The notes under the pieces were generated by a model. The model was not told the DNA's origin. It did not search any database and worked only from the letters and a program-made list of their open reading frames with translations. Source: Crossiella equi (lineage in GTDB: Bacteria; Actinomycetota; Actinomycetes; Mycobacteriales; Pseudonocardiaceae). Taken from it: a stretch of 64,000 bases of DNA. Where the stretch lies: the NCBI RefSeq assembly GCF_017876755.1, contig NZ_JAGIOO010000001.1:8479786-8543785 (forward strand), given 5' to 3'. Of this stretch, positions 34,418-64,000 are shown piece by piece. Positions within the stretch are counted from its first letter, which is position 1, and the number at the start of each line of letters is the position of its first letter. Both the position numbers and the translations under genes were made by a program.

Positions 34418-34987
34418 GTGGGTGAGGCGAATCCGTCACGGCGGCAGCAGGAGCTCCTGGAGCTGGCCTACGACTACGCGCTGCGCAGCGGGCTGAGCGA
34501 GCTGTCGCTGCGGCCCCTGGCCGGTGCGATCGGGTCCAGCCCCCGGGTGCTGCTCTACCTGTTCGGGAGCAAGGAGGGGCTCATCCGTGCGCTGCTGGCC
34601 CGCGCCCGCGAGGAGGAGCTCGCGCTGATCCGGCGGCTGGGCGGGTCCTCGGGCGGACTGGCGGAGGTGGCACGGGAGCTGTGGGGGTGGCTGGCCGAGG
34701 AGAGCCACCGCGCGCTGCTCACGCTGTGGGTGGAGAGCTACGCCCGGTCGCTGACCGACCCGGCCGGACCGTGGGGCGGGTTCGCACGCGAGACCGTGGC
34801 CGACTGGCTGGACCTGCTGGCCGGGGCCCAGCCGCCGGAGGAACGCGACAGCGAGGACGGACGGGCCCGGCGCAGCCTGGTGCTGGCCGTGCTGCGCGGG
34901 GCGCTGCTGGACCTGCTCGCCACCGGCGACCGCGACCGCGTCACGGCCGCCGTGGAGCGACAGCTGGGGGTCAGCCCAGCGCGGTGA
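34418..34987 (+). CDS. TetR family regulator
   Basis: A 189-residue repressor. The N-terminal helix-turn-helix reads LAYDYALRSG, then LRPLAGAIGSSPRVLLYLFGSKEGLIRALL (residues about 20-60), followed by a C-terminal ligand domain. The GTG at 34418 is used since an in-frame upstream start would lie in the operator. It probably represses itself and the divergent GNAT gene. Its 3' end overlaps the convergent SRPBCC gene by 17 bp. Confidence 0.88.
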   Translation: MGEANPSRRQQELLELAYDYALRSGLSELSLRPLAGAIGSSPRVLLYLFGSKEGLIRALLARAREEELALIRRLGGSSGGLAEVARELWGWLAEESHRALLTLWVESYARSLTDPAGPWGGFARETVADWLDLLAGAQPPEERDSEDGRARRSLVLAVLRGALLDLLATGDRDRVTAAVERQLGVSPAR

Positions 34988-35399
34988 TCGCGGTCTCCCA
35001 GGACCGCAGGAACTCCGGGTACTCGGCGGCGAAGGTGGCCAGGTTCTGCTCGCCCTCGGCGCTGAGCGCGGTGAGCCGGTAGGTCACGGTGACCGAGGTG
35101 CCACCGTCCTGTCCGGACAGCTCCACGGTGACGGTGCCCGCCCGCGAGCCCGGGGTGACGCGGGCGTAGACCATGCGGCGGCCGGGGTCGCGGTCGACCA
35201 CCACCCAGGTGGTGCGCTCGTCGTCGACCAGGGTCTCGAACACCGTGCCCGGCTCGGTGTCGTCCTCGGTGGGCACCGGGAACTGGGGCACCCAGCCCGG
35301 CACCCAGCGCTCCTCACCACGCGCGGTGAACAACGGGAACGCCTCGGCCGGGGTGAGGGAGAGGGTGAACCGGCCGGTCAGCTCCACCTTGGCGGTCAT
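34971..35399 (-). CDS. SRPBCC (START-like) protein
   Basis: A 142-residue helix-grip fold protein. It begins with a strand (VELTGRFTLSLTPAEAFPLFT), has a conserved WVPGWVP loop, and ends in the long helix FAAEYPEFLRSWETAI that closes the cavity. Members bind lipids or small aromatic molecules, and some act as cyclases. This one is a stand-alone protein with no catalytic motif that I can name. It is convergent with the TetR gene. Confidence 0.8.
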   Translation of the reverse strand: MTAKVELTGRFTLSLTPAEAFPLFTARGEERWVPGWVPQFPVPTEDDTEPGTVFETLVDDERTTWVVVDRDPGRRMVYARVTPGSRAGTVTVELSGQDGGTSVTVTYRLTALSAEGEQNLATFAAEYPEFLRSWETAITALG

Positions 35400-35669
35400 C
35401 GGACCACGCTACCACCGGTGTGCGGTCCGGCTGGCCTTCCCCGATTCCACTTCGGACAGTGGGTTGGGGGAGCAGGAGAGTGGACTGGCGCGGCGATCGG
35501 CACCGAGGTGGGCAGCTCGATGCGGGGACGGCGAGGCCTGGGGGAACCCCGCCGGATCGAGCCGCGCCAGCCACTCCTTGCAACGGTCTACCCGCTCTGG
35601 GTGTTCCGGTATGCGCCGTGCACTGGCTCACCCCCATTTGGAGCAACGGTCCGGGCAGGCGCGCCCGGG

Positions 35670-36953
<1,284 letters not shown>

Positions 36954-36965
36954 GGTGTGCTCCTC

Positions 36966-38246
36966 TCAGACCGCGAGGCCGAGCGCGGCGGCGTCGGTGA
37001 CCACGGTGCCGAGGGTCTCGGCGACGGCGGTCCAGTCGGGCAGGGACATGGTCAGCGGCGGCATCAGCTTGAGCACCCGGCCGTCGCCGCTGGTCTCGGC
37101 GATCACGTTGGCGCGGAACAGGTTCGCCCGGATCCGGTCCACCAGCTCGGCGCTGCCGAAGCGCAGCCCGGACATCGCGCCCCGGCCCGCGATCTCGGCC
37201 GTGCCCGAGGGCAGGGCGGCCACGATCGAGGCCAGCGAGGACCGGATGGCCGCGGCCAGCGCGAGGGCGTGCGCGGCGAAGGCCGGGTCGGCCCACCGCG
37301 CCAGCGCGGCGGTCCCGGCCACGAAGGCCAGGTTGTGGCCGCGGAAGGTGCCGTTGTGCTCACCCGGCGCCCACCGGTCGTACTCGCGGCGGATGAGCAG
37401 GGCGGCCATCGGCAACCCCATGCCGCTCAACGACTTCGACAGGCACACCAGGTCCGGGCGCAGCTCGGGGTGGCCGTCGAAGGAGAAGAACGTGCCGGTC
37501 CGCCCGCAGCCCGCCTGGATGTCGTCGACAATCACCAGCGCGCCCAGGGAGTCGGCGACCCGGCGCAGCTTGGCCAGGAACTCGCGACTGGCCACGTGCA
37601 GCCCGCCCTCGCCCTGCACGGTCTCCAGGATGAACGCGGCGGGCGGTGCGGCCGTCACGGCCTGGGCCAGGCCCGCGGTGTCGTAGGGCAGCACGGTCAC
37701 ATCGCGCAGCGGCACCCCGGCCGCACCCCGCAGCAGCAGGTTGGAGGTGGTGGCCAGCGAGCCCAGGGACACCCCGTGGAAGCCGTGCCGGAACGCGATC
37801 ACGTTCGACCGCCCGGTGACCTTGCGCGCCAGCTTCAGCGCCGCCTCCACCGCGAGGGTGCCCGCCGGGCCGGGGAACTGGAGCACGTGGTCGTCCAGGC
37901 CGCGTGGGGCCAGCACCACCTCGTTGAACCGGGCGAGGAACTCGGCCTTGGCCCGGGTGTGCAGGTCCAGGGACTGCACCGGCCCGCCGCCGGTCAGGTA
38001 CGCCACGACCGCGGCCACCATGTCCGGCGGGTTGTGCCCGTAGTTCAGGGCGCCCGCGCCGCACAGCAGGTCGGTGTAGCGCGTCCCGTGCTCGTCCCAC
38101 AGGTACTGGCCCCGCGCGCGCTCGAACACGGCGGGGAAGCTGCGGCAGTAGCTGCGGACGTTGGACTCGTGCCGCTCGAACACGGCGGCGGTCCCGGTGG
38201 TGGTGTGCTCGGTGGTGGTGTGCTCGGTGGTGGTGTGCTCGGCCAT
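36966..38246 (-). CDS. EctB-like diaminobutyrate aminotransferase
   Basis: A 426-residue class III PLP aminotransferase. The cofactor site has Asp241 in IVDDIQAGCGRTG and Lys271 in CLSKSLSGMGLPMA; both segments are close to diaminobutyrate-2-oxoglutarate transaminases (EctB, DoeD). The likely reaction is aspartate semialdehyde plus glutamate to 2,4-diaminobutyrate, giving a non-proteinogenic monomer to the synthetase. EctA and EctC are absent, so ectoine synthesis is unlikely. The N-terminus is odd: three copies of a 5-residue unit EHTTT precede the conserved region. The ATG has AGGAG at 6 bp. Confidence 0.88.
   Translation of the reverse strand: MAEHTTTEHTTTEHTTTGTAAVFERHESNVRSYCRSFPAVFERARGQYLWDEHGTRYTDLLCGAGALNYGHNPPDMVAAVVAYLTGGGPVQSLDLHTRAKAEFLARFNEVVLAPRGLDDHVLQFPGPAGTLAVEAALKLARKVTGRSNVIAFRHGFHGVSLGSLATTSNLLLRGAAGVPLRDVTVLPYDTAGLAQAVTAAPPAAFILETVQGEGGLHVASREFLAKLRRVADSLGALVIVDDIQAGCGRTGTFFSFDGHPELRPDLVCLSKSLSGMGLPMAALLIRREYDRWAPGEHNGTFRGHNLAFVAGTAALARWADPAFAAHALALAAAIRSSLASIVAALPSGTAEIAGRGAMSGLRFGSAELVDRIRANLFRANVIAETSGDGRVLKLMPPLTMSLPDWTAVAETLGTVVTDAAALGLAV
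38196..38240. repeat. Three tandem 15-bp units in the aminotransferase 5' end
   Basis: GGTGGTGGTGTGCTC (plus-strand reading) is repeated three times without mismatch, encoding EHTTT repeats from residue 3 of the aminotransferase. The unit is a multiple of three, so copy-number change would keep the frame. Confidence 0.85.
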
Positions 38247-38284
38247 GGCGGGCTCCTGAATGGCGGGAAAAGGTGGCGGCGGGG

Positions 38285-39250
38285 TCAGCGCACGAGGACG
38301 GAGCCGTCGGCGGGCCGGTGGTCGCGGGAGCGCCGCAGGTCGGTGAAGGCGAACATGCGTTGCAGCCAGCGGTCGCCGCCGTCGTAGCGCGGGGTGAACG
38401 CCGAGCGGCCGTGCAGCGCGATCCGGTTGTCCACCACGGCCAGGTCGCCCGGGCGCAGCCGCACACCGTCGTAGTGCTCGCGCACGGCCGCGCCCAGCTC
38501 GGTCAGCGCGGCCTGGCCCCGGGCGGTCAGCGCGGAGGTGGCGGCCTCGTCGAAGCACAGGTCCGGGTCGGCCGGGTCACCGGCGAGCACCGCGTGCGCC
38601 GAGCCCTCCCCGCCCCCGAAGGACGGCGGCGGGTTGGTCACGAACTCCGAGCGCGACAGCGCCTCTTTGGCACGGGTGGTCAGCGTGGGCAGGATGCGGC
38701 GGATGGAGGCGGTGCGCAGCTCGGAGACGCCCTCGTGGTCGGCGCGCAGGCACAGCAGCAGCACGTAGTCCGGGCGGTGCGGGTGGAAGGCGTTCTCGGT
38801 GTGGAAGGTCAGCTCCACCGAACCGGCGTTGCCCTGGAACTCCTCCTGGCCGGGCACCGGCACCACGTCCTGCACCAGCGCTCCGGACTTCTCCGCCGCG
38901 AACGAGGCCGGGTCGCCGAGGCCGTTGGCCACCAGCATCACCACCGCGGCGGGCAGCGCGGGCGTGCGCTGCACCGAACCGCGCACGGTCGGCGTGGGCG
39001 GCACCGAGGCCGGGTCGATGGGCAGGCCGGGCAGCAGCAGGCGGCCGTCCGGGCCGGAGTCCCGGCGGAACTCGCGCACCTGGTGCCGCAGCGCGGTGGG
39101 CACGTCCTGCCAGGCGCGGCGGGCCTTGGCCACCCAGCCCGGATCGTCGACCAGGGCCCCGGCCGAGGCCAGCAGCTGCCGGGCGACGTGGCCGAAGGCG
39201 ACCAGGTCCTTGGCGGTCAGCCCGGAGGCGGGTGCTTCGGTGGAGGTCAT
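38285..39250 (-). CDS. Clavaminate synthase-like Fe(II)/2-oxoglutarate hydroxylase
   Basis: A 321-residue TauD/CAS-fold dioxygenase. The iron triad is visible as His150-x-Glu152 in [10 protein letters not shown], plus His280 in ALHGRS. Arg298 in WLQRMF would bind 2-oxoglutarate. The His-x-Glu form and the following DYVLLLCLR match amino-acid beta-hydroxylases such as AsnO (asparagine) and VioC or OrfP (arginine). It therefore probably makes a 3-hydroxy amino acid for the synthetase. Two Asn-coding modules make an AsnO-like role attractive, but hydroxylation of diaminobutyrate or arginine cannot be excluded. The start overlaps the MbtH stop by 4 bp (ATGA). Confidence 0.88.
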   Translation of the reverse strand: MTSTEAPASGLTAKDLVAFGHVARQLLASAGALVDDPGWVAKARRAWQDVPTALRHQVREFRRDSGPDGRLLLPGLPIDPASVPPTPTVRGSVQRTPALPAAVVMLVANGLGDPASFAAEKSGALVQDVVPVPGQEEFQGNAGSVELTFHTENAFHPHRPDYVLLLCLRADHEGVSELRTASIRRILPTLTTRAKEALSRSEFVTNPPPSFGGGEGSAHAVLAGDPADPDLCFDEAATSALTARGQAALTELGAAVREHYDGVRLRPGDLAVVDNRIALHGRSAFTPRYDGGDRWLQRMFAFTDLRRSRDHRPADGSVLVR

Positions 39251-39465
39251 CGGGCTTCTCCCGCCATCGCGCGGACCAGGCTCAGCGGGCGCATGTCGGT
39301 CCAGGTGGCCTCGATGTGGTCCAGGCAGGCCTGCCGGGCGGCCGGGCCGAACGTGCCCGTCCAGCCCGCCGGGACGGCGATGTGCTCGGGCCACAGGGAG
39401 TGCTGGCCCTCGTCGTTGACCAGGACGAGGTAGGTGCCGTCGTTGTTCTCGAAGGGGTTGCTCAT
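39247..39465 (-). CDS. MbtH-like protein
   Basis: A 72-residue MbtH chaperone that binds and activates NRPS adenylation domains. The signature [24 protein letters not shown] and the later [10 protein letters not shown] are intact. It is coupled by a 4-bp overlap to the hydroxylase and lies 23 bp after the P450. Its presence suggests that one or more A domains of the 7231-residue synthetase need it. It is likely required for production. Confidence 0.96.
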   Translation of the reverse strand: MSNPFENNDGTYLVLVNDEGQHSLWPEHIAVPAGWTGTFGPAARQACLDHIEATWTDMRPLSLVRAMAGEAR

Positions 39466-39488
39466 GTCTGTCGCCTTTCCGGTGTGGG

Positions 39489-40684
39489 TCAACGGCCCAG
39501 GCGGACCGGAAGGCTCCGGTAGCCGCTGAGCATCGAGGAGTAGATGGGCAGTGGGTCCCCGGTCAGCTCGATCGAGCCGACCTGGTCGCGGAGCGCGGTG
39601 AGCATGGCGGTGATCTCGCCCTTGCCCAGGTAGGCGCCCACGCAGTAGTGCGGTCCGTGGCCGAAGGACAGGTGCTTGTTCGGCGTGCGGGCCAGGTCGA
39701 AGCGGTCTGGGTCGGGGAAGCGGGCCTCGTCCCGGTTGGCCGAGGCGTTCCACACCGTGACGATGTCCCCGGCCGCGATGCGGACCCCGTTCAGCTCGGT
39801 GTCGCGGGTGGCGGTGCGGCCGAAGTGGATGGCCGGGGTGGTCCAGCGCAGCACCTCGTCCGCGGCGGTCTCCGGGCTGACCGCACCGGAGCGCAGCGCC
39901 GCCCACTGGTCGGGGTGGCGGGTGAAGGCCAGCACCGCGCCGATCATGGACAGGCGGCTGGTCTCGTCACCGCCGAGGATGAGGCTGTAGCAGTTGGCCA
40001 CGACCTCGTCCATGGTCAGCGGCCTGCCGCCGACGGTGCCGGTGACCAGCACGCTCACCGCGTCCTCCCCCGGGGCCTTGCGGCGGTCCTCGGCGAGCTT
40101 GCCGAAGTAGCCGAGGATGTCGTTGCGGGCCTGCCACACCTCGAACGGGGACTGCTCGGCGGTGTCGGAGCTGAGCGCGGTCTTGGTCAGGCGCAGCAGG
40201 AACTCGCGGTCGGTGGCGGGCACGCCGAGCAGGTCGCAGATGACCGTGATCGGGAGCCTGCTGGCGACCTCCTCGGCGAAGTCCAGCTCGCCCTCGGCCA
40301 CCGCCTCGGCGATGAGGGCCTGGCAGTTCTCCCGCACCGCCTGGAACACCCCGGCCAGTGCCCGGGGCGCGAAGGCCTTGAGCAGCACGCTGCGCAGGTC
40401 CCGGTGCCGGGCGCCGTCGGAGACCGCGGCCATCACCCCGCTCGCCGAGTCCCCGCCGTGCAACAGCGTCGCCAGGACGTTGCCGCGGGCTGAGCTGTAG
40501 GTCCCGGTGTCCAGGTAGACCGCGCTGGCCTCGGCGAAGCGGGTGACCACCCAGAACCCCGGGGCCCGCTCCACCGGGCGGTGCCAGTGCACGGGGTCCT
40601 CGCGGCGCAGCGTGCGCCAGACCTCGGTGAGGTCCTGTTCGGCGTGCAGCCTCGGGTCGGCCAGGTTGAGCACGTCCAGGGCGG

Positions 40685-40688
<4 letters not shown>
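39489..40688 (-). CDS. Cytochrome P450 of the peptide operon
   Basis: A 399-residue P450. The I-helix motif is LGGDETSR, ExxR is present as DEVLR, and the haem loop is [10 protein letters not shown] with Cys near residue 349. The start overlaps the synthetase stop (ATGA) and uses a GAGGAGGG site inside the NRPS end, so it is made in step with it. P450s in such positions often hydroxylate or cross-link residues, free or carrier-bound. With a separate 2-oxoglutarate hydroxylase in the same operon, this one probably oxidises a different residue. Confidence 0.9.
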
Positions 40689-62380
<21,692 letters not shown>

Positions 62381-62415
62381 CGGTGGCACCTCCGGCCGAA
62401 ACTGGTACGCCCTTG

Positions 62416-62427
62416 GAAAGCGCTTTC
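62416..62427. promoter_or_regulatory. LacI/GalR-type palindrome upstream of the NRPS
   Basis: GAAAGCGCTTTC is a perfect 12-bp palindrome with the central CG typical of LacI-family sites, 36 bp before the NRPS ATG. It would lie in the leader or promoter, where a repressor could block the whole operon. No LacI gene is in the window. Confidence 0.55.
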
Positions 62428-62501
62428 GCCAGCACATGTGAGCTGAGTCATAGTCCGCGCCTGATCATTGTTAGGGAGCTGTCAGAAACCTGTTTACCTC
62501 T

Positions 62502-62527
62502 GTTGCAGTCCGCAACACTGCGGTTGC
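62502..62527. promoter_or_regulatory. Interlocked GTTGC/GCAAC repeats
   Basis: GTTGC (62502-62506), GCAAC (62512-62516) and GTTGC (62523-62527) form two overlapping inverted repeats in the spacer between the NRPS and the divergent exporter genes. They may be a regulator site or part of the promoters. Confidence 0.35.
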
Positions 62528-62662
62528 TGGGGGCGCTGTCACCCGAGGTCATAGTTTCCTTCACTTGGAAGGTAACCCGGATCCAGGGATGGCGCGCATC
62601 GGGTGAGGAGTGCTACCTGTGGGGCGGTCGGGCAATTCCGGACTAGGGCAAAGTGGACAAAC

Positions 62663-63637
62663 GTGAGCACTTATCTAAAACCGGTAGTGGCTTTGCGAGA
62701 CGTCTGTAAACGTTTCAAGAATACGCACGCGCTCGACGGCGTCACGCTCCGGATTGGTGCGGGAGAGGTTTTCGGATTGCTCGGTCCGAATGGTGCCGGG
62801 AAGACCACGCTTGTCCGGATCCTGACAACGCTGACGCGGGCCGACGCGGGCGAGGTGACGGTGTTCGGCCACGACGTGCGCCGCGAACCGGACCGCGTGC
62901 GGGCCCTGCTCGGCCTGGCCGGGCAGTACTCCACAGTGGACGACCGGCTCACCGGCCGGGAGAACCTGGAGCTGCTGTCCCGGCTGCGCGGTCTGCGCGG
63001 CCGCCTGGCCAAGACCACGGCCAGCGAGCTGCTGGACCGCTTCCGCCTCACCGACGCCGCCCGCCGCGTGGTAAGCGGTTACTCCGGTGGCATGCGCAGG
63101 CGCCTGGACCTGGCCGCCGCGCTCATCGGCGAACCGCGCCTGGTCGTGCTGGACGAGCCCACCACCGGCCTGGACCCGGAGGCCCGCCTGGACACCTGGG
63201 ACGCCATCACCAACCTGGTCGAGGGCGGCACCACGGTCCTGCTGACCACCCAGTACCTGGACGAGGCCGACCGGCTGGCCGACCGCATCGCCGTCATCGA
63301 CCACGGCCGGGTCATCGCCGAGGGCACCGCGGACGAGCTCAAGGGCGCCACCGGCGCGGGCCGCCTGGTCATCGGCGTGGCGCACGAGCACGACCTGGAC
63401 CTGGCCGCGCGCATCGCCGCCGAGGCGGGCGGCGGCCCGGTCACCGTGGACCGCCGGGCCCGCCGCGTGGAGGCCGGGGTCACCGACGGCCCCGCCACCC
63501 TGGCCGGTGCGCTGGAGATGTTGCGCGGCAACGAGGTCGAGCTGCTGGACCTGGCGCTGAGCCGCCCCACCCTGGACGAGGTGTTCCTGCGCCTGACCGC
63601 GCGCTCGCCCGAACGCGTCCCGGCGGGGGAGCGGTGA
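62663..63637 (+). CDS. DrrA-type ABC transporter ATP-binding protein
   Basis: A 324-residue ATPase of a drug-export ABC system. Walker A is GPNGAGKT, the ABC signature is YSGGMRRRLD, Walker B is RLVVLDEPTTGLD, and the C-terminal extension ends in LSRPTLDEVFLRLT, the DrrA-type tail. The GTG at 62663 lacks a clear ribosome-binding site. It diverges from the NRPS and overlaps the permease start (GTGA), so the pair is co-translated. The probable role is export of, and self-resistance to, the peptide. Confidence 0.92.
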   Translation: MSTYLKPVVALRDVCKRFKNTHALDGVTLRIGAGEVFGLLGPNGAGKTTLVRILTTLTRADAGEVTVFGHDVRREPDRVRALLGLAGQYSTVDDRLTGRENLELLSRLRGLRGRLAKTTASELLDRFRLTDAARRVVSGYSGGMRRRLDLAAALIGEPRLVVLDEPTTGLDPEARLDTWDAITNLVEGGTTVLLTTQYLDEADRLADRIAVIDHGRVIAEGTADELKGATGAGRLVIGVAHEHDLDLAARIAAEAGGGPVTVDRRARRVEAGVTDGPATLAGALEMLRGNEVELLDLALSRPTLDEVFLRLTARSPERVPAGER

Positions 63638-64000
63638 ACGCCGTGCTGCGGACCGCGCTGGAGAGCGGCGACCTGGCCCGCCGCAACCTGCTGCACCTGC
63701 GCCGCAACCCCACCCTGATCCTGGCCGGGCTGGTCGAGCCGGTGCTGTTCGCACTGCTCATCGGCTACGTCTTCGGCGGCAGCATGGGCGGGGACGCCTA
63801 CCGCGAGTACATCGTGCCCGGCCTGCTCGCCCAGACCGTCACCTTCAGCGCCTCCCTCACCACCGTCGGCCTGGCCTGGGACCTCCAGACCGGCTCGGTC
63901 GACCGCTTCCGCGCGCTGCCGATCTCCCGGATCAGCCTGCTGTTCGGGCGCACCAGTGCGGACATGGTCATGGTGGTGGCCAGCATCGCGGTCACCGCGG
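63634..64000 (+). CDS. DrrB-type ABC-2 permease, 3' end outside window
   Basis: The N-terminal part (122 residues) of an ABC-2 membrane subunit. After a cytoplasmic start with an ARRNLLHLRRNP segment there is a first helix (EPVLFALLIGYVFGG), then a GGDAYREYIVPGLLAQT loop, as in DrrB exporters. The GTG overlaps the ATPase stop by 4 bp. The rest lies beyond the window. Confidence 0.9.
   Translation, partial: MNAVLRTALESGDLARRNLLHLRRNPTLILAGLVEPVLFALLIGYVFGGSMGGDAYREYIVPGLLAQTVTFSASLTTVGLAWDLQTGSVDRFRALPISRISLLFGRTSADMVMVVASIAVTA

Noticed and set aside
34971-35669. SRPBCC protein as a tailoring cyclase of the peptide cluster
   Set aside because: It is convergent with the TetR gene and separated by a 270-bp spacer from the operon; no shared regulation is visible.
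62381-62662. Iron-box (DmdR/IdeR) regulation of the NRPS as a siderophore
   Set aside because: No TTAGGTTAGGCTAACCTAA-like 19-mer was found; only TTAGGG and GGTAACC fragments occur, too weak to call.

Overview
The DNA is very GC-rich, with dense genes, GTG starts, many 4-bp start/stop overlaps, ECF sigma factors, a Ser/Thr protein kinase, LuxR-type ATPase regulators, and large natural-product genes. This points to a filamentous actinobacterium, probably in the Pseudonocardiales. The genus cannot be fixed from the sequence alone. No rRNA, tRNA, insertion sequence, integrase or CRISPR array was seen. The clearest sign of gene decay is one shortened MFS transporter.

Layout. 1-4.7 kb: the end of a sensor histidine kinase, a small YbjN-like protein, a TetR regulator with two matching upstream palindromes, and an operon pairing an AurF-type diiron oxygenase with an FprB-type ferredoxin/reductase. 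5.0-14.5 kb: an XRE-NACHT-membrane protein, a secreted cutinase/serine-hydrolase pair, a sigma factor with its CU044_5270-type membrane partner, a TAT-exported sulfatase, and a kinase and a lipoprotein whose divergent genes overlap at their 5' ends. 14.6-22.6 kb: another sigma factor and a compact terpene locus holding a polyprenyl synthase, a terpene cyclase coupled to a P450, and two ATPase-LuxR regulators. 22.9-28.5 kb: a luciferase-like monooxygenase/FMN-reductase/VOC operon, a DUF1684-SnoaL fusion, the MFS pseudogene, a methyltransferase and an FKBP. 28.6-35.4 kb: a carboxylic acid reductase convergent with an MFS exporter, a GNAT/TetR divergent pair and an SRPBCC protein.

35.7-64 kb is a nonribosomal peptide cluster. 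One minus-strand transcript probably starts at the 7231-residue synthetase and runs through a P450, an MbtH protein, a clavaminate-synthase-like Fe(II)/2-oxoglutarate hydroxylase, an EctB-like diaminobutyrate aminotransferase and a PvdA/IucD-like N-hydroxylase. A DrrA/DrrB-type ABC exporter diverges from it. By eye the synthetase reads C-A-T-E(degenerate)-C-T-C-A-T-C-A-T-C-A-T-C-A-T-C-A-T-TE. That is seven carrier domains but only six A domains. Readable pockets predict Ser, Asn and Asn in modules 3-5. Module 1 has an acidic pocket that would suit a basic residue, module 6 looks aliphatic, and module 7 has lost the canonical amino-binding Asp. The tailoring genes suggest 2,4-diaminobutyrate, N-hydroxylated and beta-hydroxylated building blocks. 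The product is probably an N-capped peptide of about seven residues. I recognise no known compound.

Limits: domain borders and specificity codes were read by eye. Gene starts were chosen from ribosome-binding sites and overlaps. Product and regulator assignments are inference.
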